Source: Bacteroidales bacterium
Lineage (GTDB): Bacteria > Bacteroidota > Bacteroidia > Bacteroidales > Muribaculaceae
Assembly (NCBI GenBank): GCA_014800795.1
Contig: JAAVFL010000004.1
Span: forward strand, 124,001 to 188,000
Reading direction: 5' to 3'
Length of the DNA stretch: 64,000 nucleotides
How positions within the stretch are numbered: the first letter of the stretch is position 1; each line of letters starts with the position of its first letter. The notes under the pieces are model-generated. The model ran no database searches. It was given only the letters and a program-made list of their open reading frames with translations, and had not been told where the DNA came from. Below, in pieces: positions 24,511-33,402 of the stretch. A program made the position numbers and the translations under genes.

Positions 24511-26556
24511 TTACCAGATTACCACCTGCTCGGCAGCGGGGAGGTAGAGTTTATCGCCCTCCTTGATTCCGAATGCCTCGAAGAAGGGTACGATGTTGCG
24601 CAGGGTTACGTTCACGCGGTTTTCGGCCAGAGAGTGAACGTCGCCTATGGTCAGATTGCGTTTCTCTTCGTCGCGCATGTTGGTAGCCCAGATGTTGGCG
24701 TAGTTGAGGTAGAAGGCCTGCGCGGGTGTGAAACCGTCGATGAGCGCGGCTTCCGATTCCACATCCACTCCCTTGCGCTTCTGCGCGTCGAGGAATGCGG
24801 TGCGTGAGATGCGGAGGCCACCCTGGTCGGCAATGTTTTCGCCCATTGTATAGGTTCCGTTGGCAAAGAGGCCGGGGAGTATCTCAACGGCGTCAAACTG
24901 TTTCCCGAGTTTGGCGGTGAGCTCTTCGAAGCTCTTGGCGTCCTCTTCAGTCCACCAGTTGGTCATGTTGCCTTTAGAGTCGAAGTTGCGGCCCTGGTCG
25001 TCGAATCCGTGGGTCATTTCGTGGCCTATCACCACGCCGATGCCGCCGTAATTCTCTGCGTCGGATGCTTCGGGGTCGAAGAATGGATTCTGGAGTATGG
25101 CAGCCGGGAATACAATTTCGTTGGCCATGGGGTTGTAGTATGCGTTGACGGTCTGAGGTGTCATGCCCCATTCCGATTTGTCGACGGGCTTGCCCCATTT
25201 GGCGAGCTGCTCATCGTTGTGCCACATCGAAGCATTGTGTACGTTGCGGTAGTATGAGAGCTTGGGGTCGATCTCCATCGAGGAGTAGTCTTTCCACTTG
25301 TCGGGATATCCGATCTTTACGGTGAACGAGTTGAGTTTTTCGATGGCCTTGAGTTTTGTTTCGTCGGTCATCCAGGGGAGGTTGATGATGTGCTTTCCGA
25401 GAGCCACGCGCAGATTGCCTACAAGGTCGAGCATCTTCTGCTTCGAGGTTTCAGGGAAATATTTCTCGACATAGAGGCGGCCTATAGCTTCACCCATGTA
25501 GCTGTCGGGCACACCGAGGGCGCGTTTCCAGAGCGGACGCTGTTCCTGCACACCGGAACGCACTTTTGCAAATTCAAAACTGGTATCGGTGAATTTCTCG
25601 CTGAGATAGGGAGCGGCCTGGGCTACATATTTCCAAAGATAGTAGTCTTTGATCTCGCGGTCGGTGAGCGATGCAATGAGGTTGTCGGCCTGCTGCAGCC
25701 CCTTGGTTTCGGTTACGATGAAGTCTGCGGGAGTGTCGATATTCATGGTCTCGATGAAGAAGCGGTCCCAGTTGATGTGGGGATACTGCTCCTTGAGTTC
25801 GGCGAGAGTGCGGGGGTTGTACATGCGTGTGATGTCGCGGCTCTCCTCGCGGGTAAGAGCTGAATCGGCGATCGCAGTCTCGATCTTCATCACATTCTTC
25901 ATGATTCGCTGCGCGTCTTTCTTCTTGTAACCGGCGTTCATCATCTGGTCGACGATGAGTTTCTGATATGCGTTGCGTATGCGTGTGGTTTCTTTGTCGG
26001 TCTTGAGGTAGTAGTCGCGGTCGCCCATACCCATCGATCCGCCGCTCACATACATGGCGTAGCTGTTCGAATCCATCATATCCTCCATAGGGCCTGCGCC
26101 GAAGAACGGGCTCGAATAGTATTTGTGCATCCACAGCAGGAGGTCGTCCATTCCTTCATGGTCGGTTTCCTCGATCTTGCGGAGGTCGTCGACGATGGGG
26201 GCGATATCGTCGGCGTTGCGGCGGTCAAGATCCATGCCCTGCGAATACAGGGTCCAGATTTTGTATGCGTTGGTTCCCGGTTCGGGGTTGGTGGCGCCGA
26301 GATTCAGCACGATCTCCTTAACCTTTGCCTCGGCCGAGTCAGCCAGGATGTTGAACACGCCGTAGCGTGCGTATTCGGCAGTGAGGGGGTGGGAATCCAT
26401 CCATCCCTTGTTCACATGCATGTAGAAATCTTCGCCGGCAGGGATCGCGTTGTCCATGTATGCCGGATTGACGCTTCTGAGGTGTTCGGCGTTCGCAGCC
26501 GTTCCTGAAGCGATAGCCAGAGCTGCCATTGCCATGAGAGGTTTGATGATTTTCAT
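24511..26556 (-). CDS. M13-family (neprilysin/PepO-like) zinc metallopeptidase
   Basis: A 681-residue exported peptidase with signal peptide MKIIKPLMAMAALAIASGTAANA. The zinc site HEMTHGFDDQGR is in GVVIGHEMTHG at about residue 515, the third ligand region is GENIADQGGLRISRTAF, and substrate-binding NAYYNPMANEIVFPAAILQ lies upstream; the C-terminal region has LNYANIW. These are diagnostic for M13. Such enzymes cut short peptides in the periplasm. It is monocistronic with its own terminator; the Bacteroidetes gut members often come in several copies. Confidence 0.96.
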   Translation of the reverse strand: MKIIKPLMAMAALAIASGTAANAEHLRSVNPAYMDNAIPAGEDFYMHVNKGWMDSHPLTAEYARYGVFNILADSAEAKVKEIVLNLGATNPEPGTNAYKIWTLYSQGMDLDRRNADDIAPIVDDLRKIEETDHEGMDDLLLWMHKYYSSPFFGAGPMEDMMDSNSYAMYVSGGSMGMGDRDYYLKTDKETTRIRNAYQKLIVDQMMNAGYKKKDAQRIMKNVMKIETAIADSALTREESRDITRMYNPRTLAELKEQYPHINWDRFFIETMNIDTPADFIVTETKGLQQADNLIASLTDREIKDYYLWKYVAQAAPYLSEKFTDTSFEFAKVRSGVQEQRPLWKRALGVPDSYMGEAIGRLYVEKYFPETSKQKMLDLVGNLRVALGKHIINLPWMTDETKLKAIEKLNSFTVKIGYPDKWKDYSSMEIDPKLSYYRNVHNASMWHNDEQLAKWGKPVDKSEWGMTPQTVNAYYNPMANEIVFPAAILQNPFFDPEASDAENYGGIGVVIGHEMTHGFDDQGRNFDSKGNMTNWWTEEDAKSFEELTAKLGKQFDAVEILPGLFANGTYTMGENIADQGGLRISRTAFLDAQKRKGVDVESEAALIDGFTPAQAFYLNYANIWATNMRDEEKRNLTIGDVHSLAENRVNVTLRNIVPFFEAFGIKEGDKLYLPAAEQVVIW

Positions 26557-26621
26557 TTCTGTGGGTAGTTATATGATTTCTGTTGTTTCTTTACTTATCA
26601 GACGCTATATAAGCGGTAGAG

Positions 26622-27725
26622 TTACACGTTGAAGCGGAAATGCATTATATCGCCGTCTTGAACGACATATTCCTTACCTTCCACGCCGAGTTTGCCGGCT
26701 TCTTTAACTCCGGTTTCACCTCCGAGGTTCACGTAATCGTCGTATTTGATAACTTCGGCACGGATGAAACCTTTCTCGAAGTCGGTATGGATCACTCCGG
26801 CGCATTGCGGGGCTTTCGCACCGCGCAGGAATGTCCATGCGCGCACCTCGTCAGCCCCGGCAGTGAAGAATGTCTGTAGGTTGAGCAGGGCATAAGCCGA
26901 GCGGATGAGGCGTGCCACCCCCGATTCCTCCAGTCCTATCTCGTTGAGGAATTCCTGACGTTCCTCATATGTGTCGAGTTCGGCGATGTCGGCCTCGGTC
27001 TGTGCGGCGACAATGAGCAGCTGGGCGTTTTCCCCTTCGATGGCCTTTCGTACAGCGTCGACATATTTGTTCCCGTTTACGGCTGAAGCGTCGTCGACAT
27101 TACATACGTACAGAACCGGTTTTGAGGTGAGAAGGAATAGTTCGCGTGCGAACTTACGTTCGTCGGGAGTGTCAAGTTCTACAGTACGCGCGGGTTTTCC
27201 CTGGTCGAGCGCTTCCTTGAAGCGGCACAGAACGTCGTACTGCATTTTCGCAACCTTGTCGCCTCCGGTCTGAGCCTGCTTCTGGGTGCGTGCTATACGG
27301 CCTTCGATTGTCTCGAGGTCTTTGAGCTGCAGTTCATAGTCTATGATCTCCTTGTCGCGGACGGGATCTATTGAACCGTCGACATGAGTTATATTGTCGT
27401 TGTCGAAGCAGCGGAGCACATGGATTATTGCGTCGGTCTCGCGGATGTTGGCGAGGAACTTGTTGCCTAGACCTTCACCTTTCGACGCGCCTTTCACCAG
27501 GCCGGCGATGTCGACTATCTCAACGGTAGCGGGAACCACACTTTTGGGCTGGCACATCTCCACGAGCTTGTTGAGACGGTCGTCGGGCACGGTTATGACC
27601 CCTACGTTGGGTTCGATTGTACAGAAAGGAAAGTTTGCCGACTGTGCCTTGGCGTTCGACAGACAGTTAAAAAGAGTGGACTTTCCCACATTGGGCAGCC
27701 CTACGATTCCACATTGCAATGCCAT
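26622..27725 (-). CDS. ychF: YchF/OLA1-family ribosome-binding ATPase
   Basis: A 367-residue Obg-superfamily P-loop protein. The N-terminus [20 protein letters not shown] holds the Walker A (NVGKST); [14 protein letters not shown] is the G2 region, [20 protein letters not shown] the G3, and the C-terminal TGS domain ends with [18 protein letters not shown]. YchF is an atypical ATPase bound to ribosomes and linked to oxidative-stress control in E. coli. Confidence 0.97.
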   Translation of the reverse strand: MALQCGIVGLPNVGKSTLFNCLSNAKAQSANFPFCTIEPNVGVITVPDDRLNKLVEMCQPKSVVPATVEIVDIAGLVKGASKGEGLGNKFLANIRETDAIIHVLRCFDNDNITHVDGSIDPVRDKEIIDYELQLKDLETIEGRIARTQKQAQTGGDKVAKMQYDVLCRFKEALDQGKPARTVELDTPDERKFARELFLLTSKPVLYVCNVDDASAVNGNKYVDAVRKAIEGENAQLLIVAAQTEADIAELDTYEERQEFLNEIGLEESGVARLIRSAYALLNLQTFFTAGADEVRAWTFLRGAKAPQCAGVIHTDFEKGFIRAEVIKYDDYVNLGGETGVKEAGKLGVEGKEYVVQDGDIMHFRFNV

Positions 27726-28145
27726 ATATCTCTGTTTTCTGAGTTTACTTTATCAAAATAATCGGAGTGTAGTGTGCAACACCCTGAAAGCGACTGCAAA
27801 GATACGAAAAAAAGAGGGGCGGGGCAAATACCCGCGCAGTGATGCAGGTGGTTGGCTGCGGTAAAAATTCCGGACTGTTGCCGGTAGGTTGCATGCTGTA
27901 GGTCTGGTCTGACGGGTATGTCGGGAAAGACATGTGGCGGAGATTGCAGCTACGGTTTAAGAATCGGGAAAAAGTGTGAATAAATAATAAAGATGGTGAC
28001 AATTCGGCTGAAAAAACTTAAATTTGTGATTTGTGAATCATCCGCCTGTATGAGCGGGATGTTCTAAAGTAAGTCAAGGGGGATTATTTCGATGATATGA
28101 AAATAATTTCCATGACTCCGAGATGAAGTTTATACCGATAAGAAT
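27726..28145. other. 420-bp gap between divergent ychF and the 28146 membrane protein
   Basis: Holds the ychF -7 box (TATCTTTG, minus strand, 27797-27804) and a plus-strand TAAATTTG at 28019-28026 that would drive the membrane-protein gene with a leader of about 115 nt. No coding sequence is supported. Confidence 0.6.
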
Positions 28146-28631
28146 ATGTCGACATTACTGCTTATAGCCGGTGCGCTTATGCTGAGCGCAGGTGTGGTGG
28201 AGGCCTTCCGCCATCCATCTTCAGGCGCTATGTTTTCGTTTGCAGGATTGGTGGCCATGTGGGACAGCGGTCATCTCCCGGGCATTACGGGTCAGGCGAT
28301 ACTGTTCTGGGCCATAGCTGTAATGATACTTTTCGGAATAAGACTTGCCGGAGGTGATACCGCAGCCTCTTATCCGGCCTCGGCCCGTTACTACATAGCG
28401 GGTGGAGCTATGGCGGGAATGCTTGCCGGGCTGACTCTCGGTCAGAGCGGCATGATCGTCGGCTCGGCGCTCGGGGCGGTAGTGGCCGCTGTCGCGTGGA
28501 GCCGCACTCCTGCGGGCCGAAGCTCTATGACGGGGTTGTGGCGGCTGACGGCGGCAGCCGGATTCCCCTCCGTAATAACAATGACGCTCGTAGGGCTGGC
28601 GCTGGGACAATTGGTAGCCGGCAATTGGTAG
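28146..28631 (+). CDS. Multi-pass membrane protein, function unknown
   Basis: 161 residues, mostly hydrophobic, with about five membrane segments (LLLIAGALMLSAGVVEAF, ILFWAIAVMILFGIRLA, YYIAGGAMAGMLAGL, MIVGSALGAVVAAVAW, ITMTLVGLALGQLVAG). Glycine-rich helices recall DUF456-type or small Gly-zipper membrane proteins; no family is certain. The C-terminus LVAGNW and the stop are produced by a 14-bp tandem duplication; with one unit the frame would read on into the next gene. Confidence 0.6.
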   Translation: MSTLLLIAGALMLSAGVVEAFRHPSSGAMFSFAGLVAMWDSGHLPGITGQAILFWAIAVMILFGIRLAGGDTAASYPASARYYIAGGAMAGMLAGLTLGQSGMIVGSALGAVVAAVAWSRTPAGRSSMTGLWRLTAAAGFPSVITMTLVGLALGQLVAGNW

Positions 28632-28637
28632 CCGGCA
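28610..28637 (+). repeat. 14-bp tandem duplication at a gene boundary
   Basis: The unit ATTGGTAGCCGGCA occurs twice head to tail. The second copy supplies the TAG stop (28629-28631) of the membrane-protein gene. Because 14 is not a multiple of three, loss of one unit joins the upstream frame to that of the 28700 gene with no stop between. Confidence 0.9.
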
Positions 28638-28699
28638 GCAAGAGAAGATGGGACGGTGGGGCGATTAATGGTTTGGGTATATCTCAAGAAGTGAATGAA

Positions 28700-29482
28700 A
28701 TGAAGAAGATATTTCTCTACATATTTGCGCTTTTAGCGATAGCGACAGGCGCTGCGACAGCCCGTAGCGCCACACCTGCGACAGCCAAGGCCGTGCCACC
28801 TCGTCCGACGGCTCCGGCGGCCCAACCGGCTGCTCACAATCAGGATAAAAAACTGACTCCGGAAGCACCGGATCTCGATAAAATCAAGAAAGAGGTTCTG
28901 AATCCGAAATCGTCATATTATTATCCGAAACTGATGGAGAGATACGAGAAGAACGAGACCGTGATGAATCTCGACGATTACCGTCACCTCTACTATGGCT
29001 ATCTTTTTCAGGAGGATTTCAATCCGTACCGCCACTCGGAGGCATCCACGAAAAACGAGAACCTCTACTACAAGCAGAATCATACCCGCGCCGAGCTCGA
29101 CTCCATAATCACCTACGCGAAGGAGGCGCTTGCCGACAATCCGTTCAATCTATCGCAGATGAACTTTCTTATATATGCCCTCAGGGCACGCGGAAAAGTG
29201 AATCTCGCAAACATATGGCAGTATCGCCTCAATCATCTGCTTCAGGCGATAGTATCATCGGGAACAGGTGCCGATATGGAGAACGCGTGGTTCGTGATCG
29301 ATCCTCGCCATGAATATAATATCATAAACTTCCAGAACGCAGTTGCAAAGCAGCAGCAATATGAGGAACCATATTTCGACCGGATAGAGGTAGAGAAAAA
29401 GGGAGGAAAGGAGAGTGCCACCTATTATTTCAATATCCGGAATCTGCTTGAGGAGTATTATCGCAAGTTTCCCGACAACTGA
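28700..29482 (+). CDS. DUF4919-like exported protein
   Basis: The ORF track starts at 28496, but MKKIFLYIFALLAIATGAATA at 28700 is a good signal peptide and the upstream part is shadow sequence. The 260-residue protein has a Pro/Ala-rich linker, then DLDKIKKEVLNPKSSYYYPK, LDDYRHLYYGYLFQEDFNPY and NPFNLSQMNFLIYALRARG, the pattern of the Bacteroidetes DUF4919 family of unknown function. It probably acts in the periplasm. The gene lies 68 bp after the membrane protein and is likely co-transcribed. Confidence 0.75.
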   Translation: MKKIFLYIFALLAIATGAATARSATPATAKAVPPRPTAPAAQPAAHNQDKKLTPEAPDLDKIKKEVLNPKSSYYYPKLMERYEKNETVMNLDDYRHLYYGYLFQEDFNPYRHSEASTKNENLYYKQNHTRAELDSIITYAKEALADNPFNLSQMNFLIYALRARGKVNLANIWQYRLNHLLQAIVSSGTGADMENAWFVIDPRHEYNIINFQNAVAKQQQYEEPYFDRIEVEKKGGKESATYYFNIRNLLEEYYRKFPDN

Positions 29483-29559
29483 CAGTGGCAGCGGGTGAAT
29501 ATTCCATCGTCAGAGACTGTAAATGAATTCAAAACAAGACTTATCACATCATCATCATC

Positions 29560-30576
29560 ATGCGCATAGGAGATATTGACCTTGGAGACAGGCCGGTGAT
29601 GCTTGCACCTATGGAGGATGTCACCGATCAGTCGTTCCGTCTTATCTGCAAGGAACTTGGTGCGGATATGACCTATTCGGAGTTTGTTTCGGCCGATGCA
29701 TTGATAAGAAACATCGCCGCAACCACCCGAAAACTACATATCGAACCGGCCGAACGTCCTACAGCCATTCAGATCTACGGCCGCGAGGTTGAACCGATGG
29801 TGGAGGCTGCCCGAATAGTGGAGGCCGCCCGTCCCGATGTGCTCGATATCAACTTCGGCTGTCCGGTTAAAAAGGTCGCCGGCAAGGGAGCCGGTGCGGG
29901 AATGTTACGCGACATTCCGAAGATGCTTGAAATTACCCGCGAGGTAGTGAAAGCTGTGAGTGTGCCTGTGACTGTAAAGACCCGCCTCGGCTGGGATCAT
30001 AACCAGAAAATAATAGTGGAGCTTGCGGAGCAGCTTCAGGATTGCGGAATCAAGGCTCTTACCGTTCACGGCCGAACCCGCTCACAGATGTATACAGGCG
30101 AAGCCGATTGGGAAATGATAGCCCGTGTGAAAGAAAATCCGCGGCTTAACATCCCGGTGATAGGCAACGGCGATATCACCACCCCCGAAAAACTGGTGGA
30201 GGCATTCGACAGATATGGAGTGGATGGAGTTATGGTTGGCCGCGCCGCGATAGGCAATCCATGGATCTTCCACGACATGAAGCAGACCCTGCTCCACGGT
30301 AATGTTCCCGAACCCCTTACGCTCCATCAGAAATTCGGGATACTCCGACGGCAGATCGACGAGAGTATCGACCGCATAGATGAATATCGCGGTATACTGC
30401 ATATCAGGCGCCATCTGGCGGTAAGCTCATTGTTCAAAGGGTTACCTTTCTTCCGCGAGACGCGCATAAGAATGCTACGGGCCAATACGAAAGCAGAGCT
30501 TTTCGAGATAATAGACGAAGTGGAGAAAATGCGAACCGAAAATGTCGTGTCAGAGGTTACGCCACCAATGGAATAA
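29560..30576 (+). CDS. dusB: tRNA-dihydrouridine synthase
   Basis: FMN enzyme that reduces uridines in the D-loop of tRNA. MLAPMEDVTDQSFRLICKELG and YSEFVSADAL open the TIM barrel; the catalytic cysteine is in DINFGCPVKKVAGKGAGAGM, with TVKTRLGWD, TVHGRTRSQMYTGEADW and NGDITTPEK following as in DusB. Length 338 is usual. An ATC-triplet run (ATCATCATCATC) sits immediately before the start. Confidence 0.94.
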   Translation: MRIGDIDLGDRPVMLAPMEDVTDQSFRLICKELGADMTYSEFVSADALIRNIAATTRKLHIEPAERPTAIQIYGREVEPMVEAARIVEAARPDVLDINFGCPVKKVAGKGAGAGMLRDIPKMLEITREVVKAVSVPVTVKTRLGWDHNQKIIVELAEQLQDCGIKALTVHGRTRSQMYTGEADWEMIARVKENPRLNIPVIGNGDITTPEKLVEAFDRYGVDGVMVGRAAIGNPWIFHDMKQTLLHGNVPEPLTLHQKFGILRRQIDESIDRIDEYRGILHIRRHLAVSSLFKGLPFFRETRIRMLRANTKAELFEIIDEVEKMRTENVVSEVTPPME

Positions 30577-30598
30577 CAGATCTTTAATCACATTGCTT

Positions 30599-31390
30599 AT
30601 GAGCATCAGAATTGTAAAAAAACTTGTTGCTACGCTGATAGTGTTCATCTTTGCGGCATCAGCTCCGACTGCAACCGGAGCCGACGATGTGCGCAAACGA
30701 TATGAACTTAAAGTAGGCGACTTCACCAAACTTGATGTAGAGGACAGTTTCAATGTGGAATACAGATGCAGTCACGACTCGGCCGGGCTTGCGGTGTATA
30801 CTACTGTACCCTCGCTCGCCGACAAAATAATTTTCGAAAACAATAATAAAGGTAAACTAAAAATAGAGAAGCCGTTTCGTCAGGACGGACAATTAGACGA
30901 GGGATTGCCGACAATAACCGTCTATTCCCGTTTTCTTAAAGAGGTCAGCAACGGAGGAGATTCGACAGTCAGAGTTGTGAACATACGTCCCACAATGGAA
31001 ATCAAGGCTACCGTGATAGGCAACGGCCGTGTAATATTGCGCGATCTGGAATGCTCAAAATTCGACGGAGCCATTAAGACCGGTAACGGTACCCTGGTTG
31101 TGACAGGCAAGTGTGAGAACGCGACGCTGGTCAACACAGGGGTAGGTACGATACAGGCCGACAATCTTGAGGCTAACAATGTGAGCGCTCAGTTTCTCGG
31201 CACCGGGACAACCGGTTGCTGGCCGGTAGAGACGCTGAAAGTAAAGGGCGTGATGTCCGGAAAGTTATATTACCGTGGCAATTCGGCTAAGATTAAGAAC
31301 TATTCCATGGGTGTCAAGATCTATAATCTCGACGGAGCGGAATGGAAGGGCTCGAAAGAGGCGGAGCCTGCCGATGAAAAAGAGAAGTAA
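30599..31390 (+). CDS. DUF2807 (GIN domain) exported protein
   Basis: Start set at the ATG at 30599 (MSIRIVKKLVATLIVFIFAASAPTATG), a signal peptide; the ORF-track start at 30542 overlaps dusB. The 263-residue product has the parallel beta-helix pattern of DUF2807, the putative auto-transporter adhesin head: VGDFTKLDVEDSFNVEYRC at the start and stacked turns such as LKEVSNGGDSTVRV, VIGNGRVILRDLECSKFDGAIKTGNGTL. The family is common in Bacteroidetes and of unknown function. The end is lysine/glutamate-rich. Confidence 0.82.
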   Translation: MSIRIVKKLVATLIVFIFAASAPTATGADDVRKRYELKVGDFTKLDVEDSFNVEYRCSHDSAGLAVYTTVPSLADKIIFENNNKGKLKIEKPFRQDGQLDEGLPTITVYSRFLKEVSNGGDSTVRVVNIRPTMEIKATVIGNGRVILRDLECSKFDGAIKTGNGTLVVTGKCENATLVNTGVGTIQADNLEANNVSAQFLGTGTTGCWPVETLKVKGVMSGKLYYRGNSAKIKNYSMGVKIYNLDGAEWKGSKEAEPADEKEK

Positions 31391-31456
31391 TATCTGACAC
31401 CTTTTCCTACCGTGAATATTCTCTTACTGATTACTAATTGCTAATTACCGATTGAA

Positions 31457-32941
31457 TTGGCTTCACGCGGTCTGAAACAGATGACGGCAAACTCGGTCAA
31501 GTGGAACCTGATCGACAAAATCCTGTCGCAGTTGCTTTATGGCGTCACCGGTGTTATTCTGGCAAACGTGTTGAGCAAGGATGATTTCGGTCTGGTGGGA
31601 GCCATACTTGTTTTTCAGGCATTTGCATCGCTGTTCGTCGACAGCGGATTCTCCTATGCGCTGATCCAGCGCAAACGTACTTCCAGACTTGACTATTCGA
31701 CTGTGCTGTGGTTCAATCTCGCCATGGCAATTGCGATATACCTGATTCTTTATGTGTGCGCACCTCTGATAGCCGACTGTTTCGCTGGTGACAGACGCCT
31801 GATTCCGCTCAGCCGGGTAATGTTTCTCTCATTCATTCTCAATGCTTCGGCGATAGTGCAGACAAACCGTCTGATGAAACTTATGGATGTGCGTCTCGTG
31901 GCGGCCTCCAACGCTTCGGGACTGTTCGCCGGATCTGTTGCTGGAATCGCTCTCGCCCTTTCAGGCTACGGGGCCTGGGCGCTCGTATGGCAGACAATTA
32001 CAATCAGCGGTGTTAAAAGTCTCGTTCTATGGCTGGCTTCCGGCTGGCTTCCGCTATGGCGATTCTCGATGCAGTCGCTCCGTAAATTTTTCAGTGTAGG
32101 ATCCGGAATGATGACTACCTCGCTGCTCAATACCATTTTTCAGAATATATATGCGTTCCTTATAGGTAACCGCGCCGGACTGGTTCCTCTTGCATATTAC
32201 TCTCAGGCCGACAAGTGGAGCAAAATGGGGATAACCACAATATCGCAGACCGTTACATCGGCCTTCCTTCCGGGATTGTCGCATGTTCAGGACGACCGCG
32301 AGCGGTTCATACGTGTAAGCACGAAGATGAACCGTTTCACCGCTTACCTTGTGTTGCCGGCAATGGGATTTCTGGCAGTAGCCGCTCCGCAGATATTCCA
32401 TTGCCTGTTCGCCACCAAATGGGATGCCTCGATCGCGCTGTTTCAACTGTTGCTGCTGCGAGGTGTGTTCACGGTACTCGTGACCCTCTACAACAACTAC
32501 CTCATAGCCTTGGCACGCACCCGTGAGGTTGTGAAAATGGAAACCTTGCGCGATGTGACGGCTCTCGTATTTCTTGTAGCATCATTTCCCATGATAGCCT
32601 ATACTACCCCTGCCGACCCTGTGGCCGGTATCGGAATCCTGCTTTGGGGGCAGGTGGCGGCCTCTGCAATCACGTGGGTGGTGATGGCATGGCGGACGTC
32701 GGCGATCGTAGGACGACGTTTTATACTGTTCATCGGGGATAATCTCCCGTATATGCTCATATCGTTGTCGGCGATGGCGGTAATGTGGCTTCTGAGAGGA
32801 TGCTCGCCGAATCCATGGGCGGTGGCAGGCGTGCAGGCTGTTGCCGGCGCAGGAGTGTACCTTTTCGCGAACTTCCTGCTCGGCAGCATAGTGCAGCGCG
32901 AACTGCTCGCATATCTTTTCCGCAGTAAAAAAATATTTTAA
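31457..32941 (+). CDS. Polysaccharide flippase (Wzx/RfbX-like, MOP superfamily)
   Basis: 494 residues with about 12-14 hydrophobic helices. The N-terminus ASRGLKQMTANSVKWNLIDKI and the following LYGVTGVILANVLSKDDFGLVG are characteristic of LPS/capsule O-unit flippases; the KWSKMGITTISQTVTSAFLPGLS loop is also typical. It should flip lipid-linked oligosaccharides across the inner membrane. The start is a TTG at 31457; an internal ATG at 31481 is a weaker alternative that truncates the family N-terminus. No glycosyltransferases are adjacent, so it is an orphan outside a capsule locus. Confidence 0.88.
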   Translation: MASRGLKQMTANSVKWNLIDKILSQLLYGVTGVILANVLSKDDFGLVGAILVFQAFASLFVDSGFSYALIQRKRTSRLDYSTVLWFNLAMAIAIYLILYVCAPLIADCFAGDRRLIPLSRVMFLSFILNASAIVQTNRLMKLMDVRLVAASNASGLFAGSVAGIALALSGYGAWALVWQTITISGVKSLVLWLASGWLPLWRFSMQSLRKFFSVGSGMMTTSLLNTIFQNIYAFLIGNRAGLVPLAYYSQADKWSKMGITTISQTVTSAFLPGLSHVQDDRERFIRVSTKMNRFTAYLVLPAMGFLAVAAPQIFHCLFATKWDASIALFQLLLLRGVFTVLVTLYNNYLIALARTREVVKMETLRDVTALVFLVASFPMIAYTTPADPVAGIGILLWGQVAASAITWVVMAWRTSAIVGRRFILFIGDNLPYMLISLSAMAVMWLLRGCSPNPWAVAGVQAVAGAGVYLFANFLLGSIVQRELLAYLFRSKKIF

Positions 32942-32977
32942 TTCCTCCCTTTATAACTTTTTACTGAAAAGTTTTTA

Positions 32978-32985
32978 TAAATTTG
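32978..32985 (+). promoter_or_regulatory. -7 box of ssb
   Basis: TAAATTTG 24 bp before the ssb ATG, in an A/T-rich stretch; no clean TTTG -33. Confidence 0.6.
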
Positions 32986-33008
32986 CAATCGAATAAGGAA
33001 CTACGAAT

Positions 33009-33362
33009 ATGTCTGTCAATAAAGTGATTCTGGTAGGAAATGTCGGAAAGAACCCTGAGATGAAATTCGTGGGTGACCGTCCGTTTGTACGCTTCACGCT
33101 TGCTACCTCCGAGCCGGCCTACACGTCGGCCGGCGGGGAGCAGGTGCCTGAAATCACCGAATGGCACAACATAATAATGTGGGACGATTTTGCCCGCACC
33201 GCCGAAAGGTATATAACAAAAGGGACCAAACTCTACATCGAGGGTAAGCTGCGCACACGCACATGGCAGGATTTCAATGCCATCAAACGCAATATAACCG
33301 AGATTGTAGTGGAGCGTTTCGACATTCTGAGCCGCGCCATGCCGCAGCAGCCATCCGCATAA
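33009..33362 (+). CDS. ssb: Single-stranded DNA-binding protein without acidic tail
   Basis: 117 residues that are one OB fold: SVNKVILVGNVGKNPEMKF, VRFTLATSEP, ITEWHNIIMWDDFARTAERYITKGTKLYIEGKLRTRTW. These are classic SSB motifs. It ends ILSRAMPQQPSA directly after the OB fold, lacking the disordered linker and acidic DDDIPF-type tip that recruits repair and replication partners. It may be a secondary SSB, or a protein used in another setting. It has its own promoter and is followed by the OPT gene after 40 bp. Confidence 0.93.
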   Translation: MSVNKVILVGNVGKNPEMKFVGDRPFVRFTLATSEPAYTSAGGEQVPEITEWHNIIMWDDFARTAERYITKGTKLYIEGKLRTRTWQDFNAIKRNITEIVVERFDILSRAMPQQPSA

Positions 33363-33402
33363 ACCACACCAACTGAAAACAAAACCAATTATATCACATA
33401 TA

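Noticed and set aside
26556-26640. Operon of ychF with the M13 peptidase
   Set aside because: They are on the same strand 65 bp apart, but M13 has its own leader-sized gap and unrelated role; I found no clear promoter either way, so no claim is made.
29540-29562. ATC triplet run before dusB as a microsatellite switch
   Set aside because: Only about four units and in the untranslated leader; no frame consequence.
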